Shown: piece by piece, positions 52,354 through 61,792 of the stretch
Position numbering within the stretch: position 1 is the first letter of the stretch
Layout: every line of letters starts with the position of its first letter
NCBI GenBank assembly: GCA_964503335.1
Contig: CAZCZZ010000008.1
Coordinates: 26,882-90,881, forward strand
Reading direction: 5' to 3'
Length of the DNA: 64,000 bases
Source: CAZCZZ01 sp964503335
Lineage (GTDB): Bacteria; Verrucomicrobiota; Kiritimatiellia; CAIVKH01
The notes under the pieces: model-generated
What the model saw: the letters and a program-made list of their open reading frames with translations, nothing else
Database searches by the model: none
Told to the model about the DNA's origin: nothing
Translations under genes and position numbers: made by a program

Positions 52354-54783
52354 ATGAAGCAGCATAACAATCTCTGGGAGAAGGTCTTACCTCTCATGTA
52401 CGTGGCGTGGATGGTCATCTACCCGGGTGAGATGACGGCGTTTGAGCTGACACCGGACGAGGGCGTGAATCTGGTCAAAGCCCTGCTGATGACCCAAGGT
52501 CACGCCCTCTATTCGGCCATCTGGAGTGATCAGCCGCCAGTGCTGACCTGTCTTCTCCGCGTCGTGGTCGAGCTATTCGGAGTCGGAATCGCCGCGCCCC
52601 GGACATTCATGCTGGCCTTGACGGGCTTCTTCCTTTGGGGGATCGGCCGCTTCGTGCGGACAACCTACGGTCAGCCCCATGCCGTGCTGACCCAGACTTT
52701 TATGCTCACTCAGCCTGAGTTCCTGGCCCTCAGCCCTGCCGTCCTCATCGGATTGCCCGCGATCTACCTGGCATTCCTTGCCCTCGCTATGCTCTCCAAG
52801 GGTCTTGAATCCGGCAGTCGATTTTGGATTGGTTTGTCTGCGTCGATGCTCGCGCTGTCTGCGATGACGAAGCTCTTTACGCTGGTTGTAGTCCCGGTTG
52901 TCTTCATCCTGTTGATCGCCCGCGCGGTGATGAAATCAGACCGACTGCATATCATGGCTGTCTGGCTGATCCCGTTCTCTGCGGTCCTGGGTTTCATCCT
53001 CCTGGTGTTTGTCGGTCCTGAAAACGTTCATCAACTCCTTGATGTACATATCAAGGCGCGTGACGGTGTGATGGGTCCAGCGTTCGACGGGCTGACCCTC
53101 GGCTCGCATCTCGCGAAACTTCCATGGCTTATCCTTCTCGCTGCGCTCGGCGGAGTCATCGCCGCACTGAAGCGCGATGGATTCGGGATGCTTCTCCTCG
53201 GCTGGCTGGTTGCCGCATGTGTGAGCCTTCATTTCCATGCCCCGGTGTGGCCCCACCAGCAGTTCCTCGTGACCCTGCCTGCCGCGGTGCTGTCTGGCCT
53301 GGGTGCCGGCGCAATGCTGGCGAGATACCTGCCCGGATTTCCGGCACCGCTTCTTGCAGCGCTATGCGTCGCCGCTTCGGCGACCGGCATGATGCGCTCT
53401 GGATTGCCCACGGTGAACGACGACGGATCATGGCGAGAGACCTTGGAGAGCGTTCGACACCATGCGGAGGAGAATCCGTCGATCGTTTCCGATCGTCCCA
53501 TGTTTGTCTATCGCGCCGGCCTCATCACGCCACCATGGCTCGGCGCCATCACGCATAAGCGGATCTCCGCGGATGCACTCACGGAGCGGGACATCGAGGC
53601 TGCCATTCTGGAGGATCGTCCCCATCAGGTCCTGCTCGGCCGCTTTGAATTACCCGGCCTGCGTGCGAGACTCGCGGAAGACTACCGCATCGTGTCCACC
53701 AACCGGGCGGCGACTTTATACGTAAGGCGCATGGAAGCGGGGGAGGTGGACACCGTGGACCCGACGTGGAGGTCGTGGGTGGACATCTTGCAGCGACCGG
53801 CTGACTGGTGCCACTCCAGCGACGCAAAGCATCTCGCCGACATGATCCTGCGTGCGCAGGGACCTCACGGCGGCTGGTCCAAACACTTCGCGCCGGTCAT
53901 CAGCACCAACGTCGCTGCACGAGCGACGCAGGAGGGCGAAGAGACGTTCGACAATGGAGCAACGGTTTCCCAGCTCCGGTACCTGATGAAGATGAGGGAC
54001 GAAGGCGGAATGACAAACGTGACTGCCGCGATCCAACGAGGCGTCGAGTTCATGCTCCGCAGCCAATATGCCAGTGGCGGCTGGCCGCAAATCTACCCTC
54101 CGCCACAAACCTATGAGGCCTATGCAACGTTGAACGACGACGCCATGGTCGAGATCCTGCGCCTGCTGAGGGTGGTCGGTCCCTTTCCCGGAACGAATGA
54201 CGACAGGGACGCGGCGAATCGGATCACCCTGGCGACGGAACGCGCGTTGGACTTTCTCATGCGCACGCAGGTTATCGTTGACGGACGGAAGACCGTTTGG
54301 TGCCAACAGTATGATCCTGTGACGCTGGAGCCACGCCCGGCGCGGCCGTTCGAACCTGCAGCGCTTGCCAGCAGGGAATCTGTCGGCGTGGTTCAGTATC
54401 TGATGTCGCTGGAACAGCAATCGGAGGAGGTCAAGGAGGCGGTCCATGCGGCTTGCGCGTGGTTCGCGGAAGCGGAGATTACGGGAATCCGGCTGCAGGA
54501 GTCGCCAGACGACAACCTGCCACATGGCCGCAACCGAACCGAAGTTTCTGATCCCGCCGCTCCCCCGGTTTGGGCTCGTTTCTACGACCTTCGCGACGGG
54601 CGTCCGTTGTTCGCGGGCCGCGACGGGATCATCAAGCAGCGATACAACGACATCGAGGCGGAGCGCCGTGCGGGCTACGATTACTACACGCGCAAGCCCT
54701 CCACGCTTCTTTCATGGGACTATCCCCGGTGGCGCATGCGGACTCAGGAGCCCTTGCCCCATGTCGATACATCGGGCAACTGA
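52354..54783 (+). CDS. Membrane glycosyltransferase (GT39-like) fused to a PL10 pectate lyase domain
   Basis: The protein is about 809 residues. The N-terminal half (about 10-390) has some ten membrane helices with the GT39/ArnT-like loop (LTPDEGVNLVKALLM...IWSDQPPVLT; Asp-Glu near the first helix end). Residues about 487-809 match PL10 pectate lyases: GPHGGWSKHF, FDNGATVSQLRYL, SQYASGGWPQIYP, TLNDDAMVEILRLL, ERRAGYDYY. PL10 cuts polygalacturonan by beta-elimination. The ATG at 52354 is chosen because it begins just before the first helix; TTG at 52273 is the open-frame limit. A lyase tethered to the membrane is unusual. Confidence 0.85.
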   Translation: MKQHNNLWEKVLPLMYVAWMVIYPGEMTAFELTPDEGVNLVKALLMTQGHALYSAIWSDQPPVLTCLLRVVVELFGVGIAAPRTFMLALTGFFLWGIGRFVRTTYGQPHAVLTQTFMLTQPEFLALSPAVLIGLPAIYLAFLALAMLSKGLESGSRFWIGLSASMLALSAMTKLFTLVVVPVVFILLIARAVMKSDRLHIMAVWLIPFSAVLGFILLVFVGPENVHQLLDVHIKARDGVMGPAFDGLTLGSHLAKLPWLILLAALGGVIAALKRDGFGMLLLGWLVAACVSLHFHAPVWPHQQFLVTLPAAVLSGLGAGAMLARYLPGFPAPLLAALCVAASATGMMRSGLPTVNDDGSWRETLESVRHHAEENPSIVSDRPMFVYRAGLITPPWLGAITHKRISADALTERDIEAAILEDRPHQVLLGRFELPGLRARLAEDYRIVSTNRAATLYVRRMEAGEVDTVDPTWRSWVDILQRPADWCHSSDAKHLADMILRAQGPHGGWSKHFAPVISTNVAARATQEGEETFDNGATVSQLRYLMKMRDEGGMTNVTAAIQRGVEFMLRSQYASGGWPQIYPPPQTYEAYATLNDDAMVEILRLLRVVGPFPGTNDDRDAANRITLATERALDFLMRTQVIVDGRKTVWCQQYDPVTLEPRPARPFEPAALASRESVGVVQYLMSLEQQSEEVKEAVHAACAWFAEAEITGIRLQESPDDNLPHGRNRTEVSDPAAPPVWARFYDLRDGRPLFAGRDGIIKQRYNDIEAERRAGYDYYTRKPSTLLSWDYPRWRMRTQEPLPHVDTSGN

Positions 54784-54897
54784 CCGTAGAGGATGCGATG
54801 GGACATCCGGCCCGGTCAGGCGCAAACTCCGGGGCTTTACCCTGAAACCGGGCGCGCCTATGCTGCCGGACGGAAAGGCTCTGCCACGGAGACCTGC

Positions 54898-55380
54898 ATG
54901 GCGCTGGAGATCGAAAGAAAGTTCCTCGTCCGCGGCTCGTCCATGCTCGATGGCTTGGAAGGCATCCGCATGGTCCAGGGCTATGCACCCAGTCCCACGG
55001 CCACCTTGCGCATACGCATCGCCGGGTCCAAGGCGTTCCTGACCGTGAAGGGGACCTCCAAGGGCATCACGCGTACCGAGTTCGAGTACCCCATCCCCGT
55101 GGCCGATGCCGAGGCGCTGCTGCCGCTGTTGTGCCAGGGCGCGAGGGTCGAGAAGACGCGCTACCGGATCGATCACGGCGACCACACGTGGGAAGTGGAT
55201 GTCTTCCATGGCGCAAACGAAGGGCTCGTACTTGCGGAAGTGGAGTTGGAGGACGAGAGTGAGCAGGTTGAGTTGCCCGACTGGGCGGGTGATGAAGTTT
55301 CTCATGATGCGCGCTATTACAGTTCAAACCTTGCCAGGAACCCGTTCCAACGATGGGGCAAACCGGAGAGCGTGAAGTGA
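54898..55380 (+). CDS. CYTH-domain triphosphate tunnel enzyme
   Basis: The 160-residue protein starts with the CYTH signature MALEIERKFLV (EIERKF) and has the tunnel strands LRIRIAG, FLTVKGTSKG, RTEFEYPI, TRYRID, EVDVF and LAEVELE. These enzymes hydrolyse inorganic triphosphate or organic triphosphates with Mg; some make cAMP. GGAGACCTGC precedes the ATG. Its stop overlaps the next GTG start by four bases. Confidence 0.93.
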   Translation: MALEIERKFLVRGSSMLDGLEGIRMVQGYAPSPTATLRIRIAGSKAFLTVKGTSKGITRTEFEYPIPVADAEALLPLLCQGARVEKTRYRIDHGDHTWEVDVFHGANEGLVLAEVELEDESEQVELPDWAGDEVSHDARYYSSNLARNPFQRWGKPESVK

Positions 55381-56666
55381 TTCGATATCTCCTTGTGGCC
55401 CTGATCTTCGCGCCACGTGCCCTTTGGGCCGGGCTGATTGCCTATACCTACACGTCCAGCCTGGGCGGCGGCATAGCGCTGGTCGAAGTCGACGAAGCCG
55501 CAGGCAAGTTCCGCGATCACCGCGTCCTGCTCGTCGATGCCGACCTGGACAAGCCGATGAAGGTCCGCTTTACCGCGAGCGGCAAGCGGGTCGTAATGAC
55601 GAATGAATCCGAGTCGAGACCGCTTTTGATTTCATCCACGCTGGCGTGTGGCGACGTGCATCGCATCGTCCTGCCCGAAAAGCCCGACGAAGCGCGCACG
55701 TTCGGCGAGAAGATCATCGCGACCTGCGGCGACTACGTGATTGTGGCGGACGCGGTGAGCGGCGTGATCGAGCGACGCATGTATTCCGAATCCGACATGT
55801 CGCCCGGCGGCAAAAGTCCGGAGGACATCTTCGTCCTTTCCGGCGGGAACGAGGCGCTGGTGAGCTTCCAGAAGGACAGCAAGAAGGGAAAGAACCTGGG
55901 AAACCGTCTTGGGTTGTTCGCGCTGCCGGAACTGAAGCAAACAGCGGATATCGCCATCCCGCGCGACAGGCCTTCGCTCCATATCGATGGCAATCCGAAG
56001 GAGCAGGGACCGGGTCCCGAAATCGTGCTGATCGCCGAATCGGCCGACACGGGCCTCGTCACACTCGATCTTTACGGTGCCGTCGGGCTCTTCGACTGGT
56101 CCGGTGTTCGCGAGGGCAAGCTGAACGGATACGCCACACTCAGCACGGCGCTTGATGGATCGTGGGGCAATTCATTCCCGGACCGGGCGTGCCTGTTCGA
56201 GCGCGAAGGGAAAGCGTGGGCCTTGGTGTGCAATGCGGGCGAAGCCGGGGGAACGGTGCTCATTGACCTCGGGGGCCGCACTATTCTGCAGTCCTGGGCG
56301 ACGCCGCCCGGGCTTGAGCATCCCGAGTATCTGAAGAGCGTGGATCGTGCCGTGACGGTTTGCTCGGGCAAGATCAAGTCGCGTGGGGAAGGCGGAACCG
56401 ACAAAGCCAGGCAACCGGGCAACGAAGTGTTCATCCTGCCTGCACCCGGCAGCGGGGCGGATCTCATTCGCATGGACGGAGGCGGCACGATGTACCAGTT
56501 CGCCAGTGTCCACAAGGATCGCAGTCCCTTGATTGTTGCCGCGCTCGAAAGCGATGCCGGGCTTGAGATGATCCTGGTGGACGTGCAGAAGGCAACGATT
56601 GTCGATCGCAGTCCCTCGAAGGGTCGCATTCAGAAAATGGAGTCGAATCCAACCGCGGATCCCTGA
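55377..56666 (+). CDS. Exported protein of probable beta-propeller fold
   Basis: The protein is about 429 residues. The GTG at 55377 overlaps the CYTH stop (GTGA) and gives a signal peptide (VALIFAPRALWAG). Repeated strand pairs (GGGIALVEVDEAAG, KPMKVRFTASGKRVVMTN, EDIFVLSGGNEALVSF, VLIAESADTGLVTLDL) suggest a propeller, but no known family is recognised. The next gene starts one base before its stop. Confidence 0.7.
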   Translation: MIRYLLVALIFAPRALWAGLIAYTYTSSLGGGIALVEVDEAAGKFRDHRVLLVDADLDKPMKVRFTASGKRVVMTNESESRPLLISSTLACGDVHRIVLPEKPDEARTFGEKIIATCGDYVIVADAVSGVIERRMYSESDMSPGGKSPEDIFVLSGGNEALVSFQKDSKKGKNLGNRLGLFALPELKQTADIAIPRDRPSLHIDGNPKEQGPGPEIVLIAESADTGLVTLDLYGAVGLFDWSGVREGKLNGYATLSTALDGSWGNSFPDRACLFEREGKAWALVCNAGEAGGTVLIDLGGRTILQSWATPPGLEHPEYLKSVDRAVTVCSGKIKSRGEGGTDKARQPGNEVFILPAPGSGADLIRMDGGGTMYQFASVHKDRSPLIVAALESDAGLEMILVDVQKATIVDRSPSKGRIQKMESNPTADP

Positions 56667-57232
56667 TGCCCGGGAAACGACAAAGCGATCCTGTTCCGGG
56701 CGAAGCCGAATGCCTCGCGATGCTGGACGAGACCGGAGTCGGTGCGGACTTGCGCGTTCATATCCTGAAGGTGACCGATGTGGCCGTCCGCCTTGCCCGG
56801 GCCCTTCAAGCCAGGGGCGTTTCCCTTGATCTCGATCTCGTTCGCGCGGGGGCGCTCTTGCATGACGTCGCAAAGGGAAAGCCTGACCACGAGGCCGAAG
56901 GCGCGCGGCGTGTGAGGGAGCGGGGATGGATTCGCACAGCAGTGATCGTTGCTCAACATGCGGATCTGCCGTGGGACGAAGGGTCGATGCTGGACGAAGC
57001 CGCCGTGGTCTACTACGCGGACCGGTTGGTGGGCGGGCCTGAGTTGCTGGGTGTGGAAGAACGCTTCCGGCGTCAACGCGCAAAGTACGGAAACGACGCC
57101 GTGAAGATACGCCGCGTCGACGCAAAAGAGAAACACGCGCGCTTCATTGAATCCATCTTCGCGCGTGCGCTCGGGGCTGACCCGATGGACATCGTGAAAG
57201 AATCCTATTCGAAGGAAATATCGACGTCGTAG
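56666..57232 (+). CDS. HD-domain hydrolase
   Basis: The 188-residue protein has the HD pattern: His in RVHILKVTDVA, then ALLHDVAKGKPDHE with the paired His-Asp, and further QHADLPWDEG, with Asp in YYADRLV. This fits small metal-dependent phosphohydrolases of nucleotides or related compounds. ATG overlaps the propeller stop by one base. It forms an operon with the CYTH gene. The end overlaps the convergent lipoprotein gene by 28 bases. Confidence 0.85.
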   Translation: MPGKRQSDPVPGEAECLAMLDETGVGADLRVHILKVTDVAVRLARALQARGVSLDLDLVRAGALLHDVAKGKPDHEAEGARRVRERGWIRTAVIVAQHADLPWDEGSMLDEAAVVYYADRLVGGPELLGVEERFRRQRAKYGNDAVKIRRVDAKEKHARFIESIFARALGADPMDIVKESYSKEISTS

Positions 57233-57573
57233 TCGTCGTCGAATCCATCGACTTCCACATCGAGCACGGTCAGGCGACCGTCGAGCACATCCACATCGTC
57301 ACGGAAATCGCGGGACGTGTCGTCGCCGTCGAGAATTACGCGATGCACCCCGGGGGTCGCATCAAACACGCGGTCGGTGTAGTCACTGACCTGGCCCACG
57401 GCGACGCCATCGATAAAGACCTCGATGTCATCCGCGGTATTGTTGTCCACGAGGATCGCGCCGAAGCCGGCGGGCGGACTGTAGTCGTCGTCATCATCGT
57501 CGTCGTATTCGCAGCCGACGAAGACCGTGGCGGGGATGAGCAAGACAGCGAGCAGCTTCAGTAGTGTTTTCAT
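57205..57573 (-). CDS. Asp-rich lipoprotein
   Basis: The 122-residue protein has a lipobox ending FVGC (Cys21) followed by EYDDDDDDDY, and a second acidic end (DVEVDGFDDDYDVDISFE). The middle (AILVDNNTADDIEVFIDGVAVGQV, ATPGVHRVILDG) looks like a small beta-sandwich of the PEGA type. Probably lipid-anchored in the outer or inner membrane; acidic ends could bind cations. Function unknown. Confidence 0.72.
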   Translation of the reverse strand: MKTLLKLLAVLLIPATVFVGCEYDDDDDDDYSPPAGFGAILVDNNTADDIEVFIDGVAVGQVSDYTDRVFDATPGVHRVILDGDDTSRDFRDDVDVLDGRLTVLDVEVDGFDDDYDVDISFE

Positions 57574-57608
57574 GGCACGTCCTTCGACGAAGACTACTTC
57601 AGATCTAT

Positions 57609-58262
57609 TCAGCGTACAAGAAGCTCCCTGTAGTCCTTGGCGATATGGCTGGCGCCGGGGTGTTCCCTGAGTTCGTGGGCGTCATAGCCTGTTTCCAGAA
57701 GCACGGCGCGCATGCCTGCCCGGCGGGCAGCTTCGAGGCCGGCTTTTGCGTCTTCGAAGACGATGCAGTCCCGCGGATCGACGCCCTCAAGCGCTGCGGC
57801 CTTGAGGAAGACCTCGGGGTCAGGCTTGCTGCGCGAAATATCACCGGCGCAGACGATGCCATCGAAGGCGTCCGCCAAACCGAGTCCTTCCAGGACAAAG
57901 TCGATGTTCGCGCGGATGGCTGCGCTGCCAATCATGAAGCGGATGCCCGCAGTGCGTCCCCGGTCGAGAAACTCAACGAGTCCGGGGAGGGGTGCAAGGT
58001 GGGGCTTGTACATCTCGCGGTAAAGAACCTCCTTGTCAGCGGCATACGCTGCAACCTGTGCTTCCGTGAGAGACTGGCCGAGAATGTGGCGGACCACGTC
58101 CGTGGCGGTCTTTCCCGACATGTATGCCTTGAGGTACTCGAGGTCCACGTCGTGACCCTTCCTGCGGAAGAACTCCACCCAGGCTAGCTCATGGTGTCCC
58201 ATGTTATCCACCAGCGTACCGTCCAGATCAAAGATCCAGGCCTTGGCGTTGAAGCAATCCAT
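57609..58262 (-). CDS. HAD phosphatase/beta-phosphoglucomutase-like
   Basis: The 217-residue protein has HAD motif I AWIFDLDGTLVDN (nucleophile Asp and acid Asp), motif II IGSAAIRANI, and GDISRSKPDPEVFL and IVFEDAKAGLEAARRAG as motifs III/IV, with a helical cap (MSGKTATDVVRHIL). Length and motifs fit beta-phosphoglucomutase, which turns beta-glucose-1-phosphate into glucose-6-phosphate in maltose breakdown. It starts seven bases after lacI and follows a GH13 amylase locus, supporting that role; a general HAD phosphatase is possible. Confidence 0.82.
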   Translation of the reverse strand: MDCFNAKAWIFDLDGTLVDNMGHHELAWVEFFRRKGHDVDLEYLKAYMSGKTATDVVRHILGQSLTEAQVAAYAADKEVLYREMYKPHLAPLPGLVEFLDRGRTAGIRFMIGSAAIRANIDFVLEGLGLADAFDGIVCAGDISRSKPDPEVFLKAAALEGVDPRDCIVFEDAKAGLEAARRAGMRAVLLETGYDAHELREHPGASHIAKDYRELLVR

Positions 58263-58269
58263 GACAGCC

Positions 58270-59310
58270 TCAAGCGCTTGCGCGGATGACAAGCTTGGGG
58301 TCCACGATCTTGATGAGGCCATTCTCGCGATGGCGGATCATGGAGACGACGGCTTTCACCTTTTGGCCCAGCCCCTGGTCGATCGTTGTCAATTGCGGGT
58401 GAACGAGGCGCGAAACGGGCAGGTTGTCGTAGCCCACAATCGCCACATCCTCCGGCACGCGTTTGCCGGCGATTTCGAGACCTTCGACGATGCCCGCCGC
58501 GATGATATCGGCTGAGGCGACAACACCATCGGCGCCGATGCGAAGAATCTCCTCCGCGGCCTTGAGTCCGGCCTCATAGGAAGGACTCACATCGATCGCG
58601 ACGATGGGATCCACCTCGGCCAACTCGCAGGCCTTCACGGCGCCGCGGTGGCGCATCACGTTCACGTCATCCTTGCGTCCGCTCTTCAGGTCGCCCGCAA
58701 ACACAATCTTCCGGCGCTTGATGTCGAGCAGTCGCTCTGCGGCGAGATAGCCACCCTTCACTTCATTCGTGCGAACATGGCTGTGCCGGATGTCCTCTTC
58801 GAAGGAGTCGTAAAGTACGCAGTACACGTTTTCTCGTTCGAGGACTTTGGGGAGTCCGCTTTCGGGGACGCCGACGAGGATCGCCGTGTCCACGCTGCGC
58901 TCGATCAGGAAGTTGACGTAGTCCTTCTCCTGTCCGCCATGCACGCAGAGCGCATAGCCGTGCAGGCGCGCCTCGTGCTCCAGGCGGAACGTGAACTCGC
59001 CGTAGAACGGATTGATCTCGTGGTCATCCGAGATCGTGTCCTGTCCCCCGTAGATGCCCGGAATGATCACGGCCACGAGTTTCGACTTCTGGCCGGATAG
59101 CGAAGCCGCGGCCATGTTCTTCACATAGTTCAACTCGCGCACAGCCTTCATCACGCGTTCCGCCGTGGCGGGCGAAACCTCCGTGGTCCGGTTGTTCAAT
59201 ACATACGACACCGTCGCCACGGACACTTCGGCTAAACGCGCCACATCACTGATGGTCGGTTTCGTCGTTTTCCCGCGATGCAACTTAAATGGTTCAGCTT
59301 GAATGGTCAT
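58270..59310 (-). CDS. LacI-family transcription regulator of the starch locus
   Basis: The 346-residue protein has an N-terminal LacI helix-turn-helix (TISDVARLAEVSVATVSYVLNN, about residues 18-39). The recognition helix resembles that of CcpA (MATVS against VATVS). The hinge region (RELNYVKNMAAASLSGQKS) and a periplasmic-binding-protein-like effector domain follow, with ending VGYDNLPVSRLVHPQLTTIDQ. The site type expected from the helix is a CG-centred palindrome like those at 23424, 6502 and 46549. It is divergent from the amylase at 59551 and co-transcribed with the HAD gene. Confidence 0.92.
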   Translation of the reverse strand: MTIQAEPFKLHRGKTTKPTISDVARLAEVSVATVSYVLNNRTTEVSPATAERVMKAVRELNYVKNMAAASLSGQKSKLVAVIIPGIYGGQDTISDDHEINPFYGEFTFRLEHEARLHGYALCVHGGQEKDYVNFLIERSVDTAILVGVPESGLPKVLERENVYCVLYDSFEEDIRHSHVRTNEVKGGYLAAERLLDIKRRKIVFAGDLKSGRKDDVNVMRHRGAVKACELAEVDPIVAIDVSPSYEAGLKAAEEILRIGADGVVASADIIAAGIVEGLEIAGKRVPEDVAIVGYDNLPVSRLVHPQLTTIDQGLGQKVKAVVSMIRHRENGLIKIVDPKLVIRASA

Positions 59311-59550
59311 TTTTCACCCCGTCCGCCCGGATTCTGCACGTCCTTGAAAATCAATGGTTTAACCTTAACCCGGCTTAATCCTCCTGTACAGTGAGAAAAT
59401 GACGCTAAAAATGTCCTAAAAATCAATTGACAATCGGACTGAAAGGGTTAAGTTAAGCGACGAAATACGAATGAGGCACTGGTCGAGTGACTGGTGCCTC
59501 TTTAAGGGGAGCAAGACTTAATCGATTCAGTTAACGATAAGGGGAACATC
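59311..59550. promoter_or_regulatory. Divergent regulatory region lacI / amylase
   Basis: This 240-base gap is AT-rich compared with its surroundings. It holds a perfect -35 TTGACA at 59427-59432, GGTTTAACC-like palindromes around 59356-59370, GGGTTAAGTTAAGC near 59445, and the CG-centred palindrome at 59517-59530. No gene was seen. Confidence 0.6.
59517..59530 (+). promoter_or_regulatory. Weak LacI-type palindrome before the amylase start
   Basis: CTTAATCGATTCAG has six of seven matching pairs about a CG centre, 20 bases before the ATG at 59551. It differs from the AAAACGTTTT core of the other sites, so identity as an operator is uncertain. Confidence 0.35.
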
Positions 59551-61767
59551 ATGAAGAACGGGATGAAAAAGGGGTTCTTGGGGTTGGTGGTTGGCGTCCT
59601 CGGCATGGTTGCTCAGGCTGCGCCGTGGATGGGGTATCTGACGGTCTACGATCCGGTCGTGTGGCCGGGTGGATCGCTCGGAAACTACGAGACGGTCAAG
59701 TACTACATTGATGAGTCGCAGACGAACACGATTCCGGTGGATGTGTACGTCGAAGTGTGGCCGGACGGAAATCCGTCCTCCACCATTCAGGTGGAAACGT
59801 TCAGCAATCTGAACCGCCGCGATTTCGCGAAGGTGTATGAGAGCCCGAACGATGCGGGTGGCAGCAACAGCTACTACCAGACGTATTCCATGACGTATGT
59901 CGGCGCATCGCCGGCCCGTCCGCAGCACTACCTCTACAAGGCGACGATCAACGTGTCGAAGTGCGGTGCGTACCGCCTGACGACGCGTTTTCGTGTAAAC
60001 GGCGGCGCCTGGCAGTGGCACAACGACTTCCAGTTCGGCGGCGCGAACCAGCGCGACCTCGCGGTCGTGGTCTCGCCCAAGAAGGTGCAGGCCCTTTCGA
60101 TCTATGAGGTGAATCCCCTCGTGGTCGAAGCGACCTCGGGCGGCACGTTCAACCAGCGCAGCACGTTCGACGACTTCACGAACCACGACACGGACGGCTA
60201 TGACCCGTTCAACTTGAACTACGTGAAGAACACGCTCGGCTTTAACACGATGTGGATCATGCCGATCTTCCCGGTCACGCAGTACCGCTGGGATCCGTCG
60301 GTCTGGAACTGGACCTCGAACTACTCGCCCGGCAGCCCGTACTCGGCGCGCGACTACTGGTCCGTGAACGAGACCTTGTCACAGTCGAACAACCAGGCTG
60401 CCGCGAAGAACGAATTCGCCTACATGGTCAGCCAGGCGGAAAGTCTCGGCCTCAACGTCTTCATCGACATGGCCCTCAATCACGCGGGTCGCGATGTAAA
60501 GTACGGCCAGGGCGCCGTGGATCTCGGCCTCTGCCAGACGTGGGAGAAGGATTACTGGATTCGCGAGTCGCGCTCCGCGTGGTGCACGCGCTGGTCCGAT
60601 CCCGCGAACTGCAACAACCACTACCGCGAGCACGCGCCGAACGGCTACGAAGCCGCGCTGTATGCGCCCGCCGACCGTCTTGGCGAACACCAGTGGTGGG
60701 ACGCGAATGTCGACTTCTTCTTCGGCGACTACTCGTCGCTCGGCCCTAAGCCCGGTTCCTGCTACGACAGCAAGGGTGGCGCATTGGATGAGCGTGACCT
60801 GTTCTACACGGATCTCGATCCGGCCGGCGGCTATGATTACGAAGTCGAGAACGTCATCAAGTACTTCGGCTATCTCCTGCAGTACTGGCTGAATGCCACG
60901 AGCAACCAGCTTGACGGTATCCGCGCCGACTTCGCGCAGGGTCTTCCCCCGCAGGCGTGGGAATACATCATCAACAAGACGCGCCAGTCCAAGTGGGACT
61001 TCGTGTTCCTCGCGGAAGTACTCGATCCGACGGAGGTCATCTACCGCGCAAACCGTCACTTCGACGTGATGACGACGGTGGATCACTGGCTGTACCGCAA
61101 GGACGACGTAACGATGAGCCAGCTCTATGGCAGCCAGGAGAACGAATCCTGGATCTACGGCTACAACGCCACGATGATGCACAACGGCACGAGCCACGAT
61201 GAAGACGGCAACGGCAACAAGTGGCTAATGGTCGCCCGTCACGCGGTTTCGGCCGCGGCGTACGGTGTTCCGATGGCGTTCATGGGCCAGCCCCTGGGCG
61301 TCCCGCACAAGATCAACTTCCAGACCGCGTGGTCGGAAATGAGCGGGTACTGGAACAACGCCGACGCCAACGTCGCCGCGCAGTACAAGAAGATCAACGA
61401 AGCCCGCGACCAGAATGCGGCCCTTCGCTCGACGAAGCGCTACTACCTGGGCAAGAAGTCCGACGGCCAGTTCCGCCAGGACATCTTCTCGATTGCCCGA
61501 TGGGAAGGCAGCGGCTCGAGCGCGAACATCGTGCTCGCGTTCGTCAACCTGCGTGACTGGAACGTCGGCTCCGACACGTTCGGCATCCCGTCGGCTGTCC
61601 CGGTTGATTCCTCGAAGACGTACCAATGCTACAACCTCGCAGGGAACCCGAGCCAGCCCCTGTGGGGATCGGGCCGCACGGGTGCTGACATCCTGAACAA
61701 CGGTGTCTACGTCGGCTTCAACTACGGCAACGAGGTCCAGTACCTCAAACTAGTCGCAACCAACTAA
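59551..61767 (+). CDS. Secreted GH13-family alpha-amylase/cyclomaltodextrinase-like enzyme
   Basis: The 738-residue protein has a signal peptide (LGLVVGVLGMVAQA) and an N-terminal beta-sandwich domain (about 30-170). The GH13 barrel contains VFIDMALNHAG (region I), LDGIRADFAQG (nucleophile Asp460), VFLAEVLD (acid Glu489) and HNGTSHDEDG (Asp550, region IV with Ser-His-Asp in place of Asn-His-Asp). A C-terminal beta domain ends the protein. AAGGGGA precedes the ATG. It should degrade starch or maltodextrins in the periplasm or outside. Unlike the amylase at 3247 it has no repeated binding modules. Confidence 0.92.
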   Translation: MKNGMKKGFLGLVVGVLGMVAQAAPWMGYLTVYDPVVWPGGSLGNYETVKYYIDESQTNTIPVDVYVEVWPDGNPSSTIQVETFSNLNRRDFAKVYESPNDAGGSNSYYQTYSMTYVGASPARPQHYLYKATINVSKCGAYRLTTRFRVNGGAWQWHNDFQFGGANQRDLAVVVSPKKVQALSIYEVNPLVVEATSGGTFNQRSTFDDFTNHDTDGYDPFNLNYVKNTLGFNTMWIMPIFPVTQYRWDPSVWNWTSNYSPGSPYSARDYWSVNETLSQSNNQAAAKNEFAYMVSQAESLGLNVFIDMALNHAGRDVKYGQGAVDLGLCQTWEKDYWIRESRSAWCTRWSDPANCNNHYREHAPNGYEAALYAPADRLGEHQWWDANVDFFFGDYSSLGPKPGSCYDSKGGALDERDLFYTDLDPAGGYDYEVENVIKYFGYLLQYWLNATSNQLDGIRADFAQGLPPQAWEYIINKTRQSKWDFVFLAEVLDPTEVIYRANRHFDVMTTVDHWLYRKDDVTMSQLYGSQENESWIYGYNATMMHNGTSHDEDGNGNKWLMVARHAVSAAAYGVPMAFMGQPLGVPHKINFQTAWSEMSGYWNNADANVAAQYKKINEARDQNAALRSTKRYYLGKKSDGQFRQDIFSIARWEGSGSSANIVLAFVNLRDWNVGSDTFGIPSAVPVDSSKTYQCYNLAGNPSQPLWGSGRTGADILNNGVYVGFNYGNEVQYLKLVATN

Positions 61768-61792
61768 TCCGCCGGGGGGGGGCGGCTATCCG

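Noticed and set aside
59517..59530. Firm assignment as the same operator as at 23424
   Set aside because: The core AATCGATT differs from AAAACGTTTT, so it is listed only as a weak candidate.
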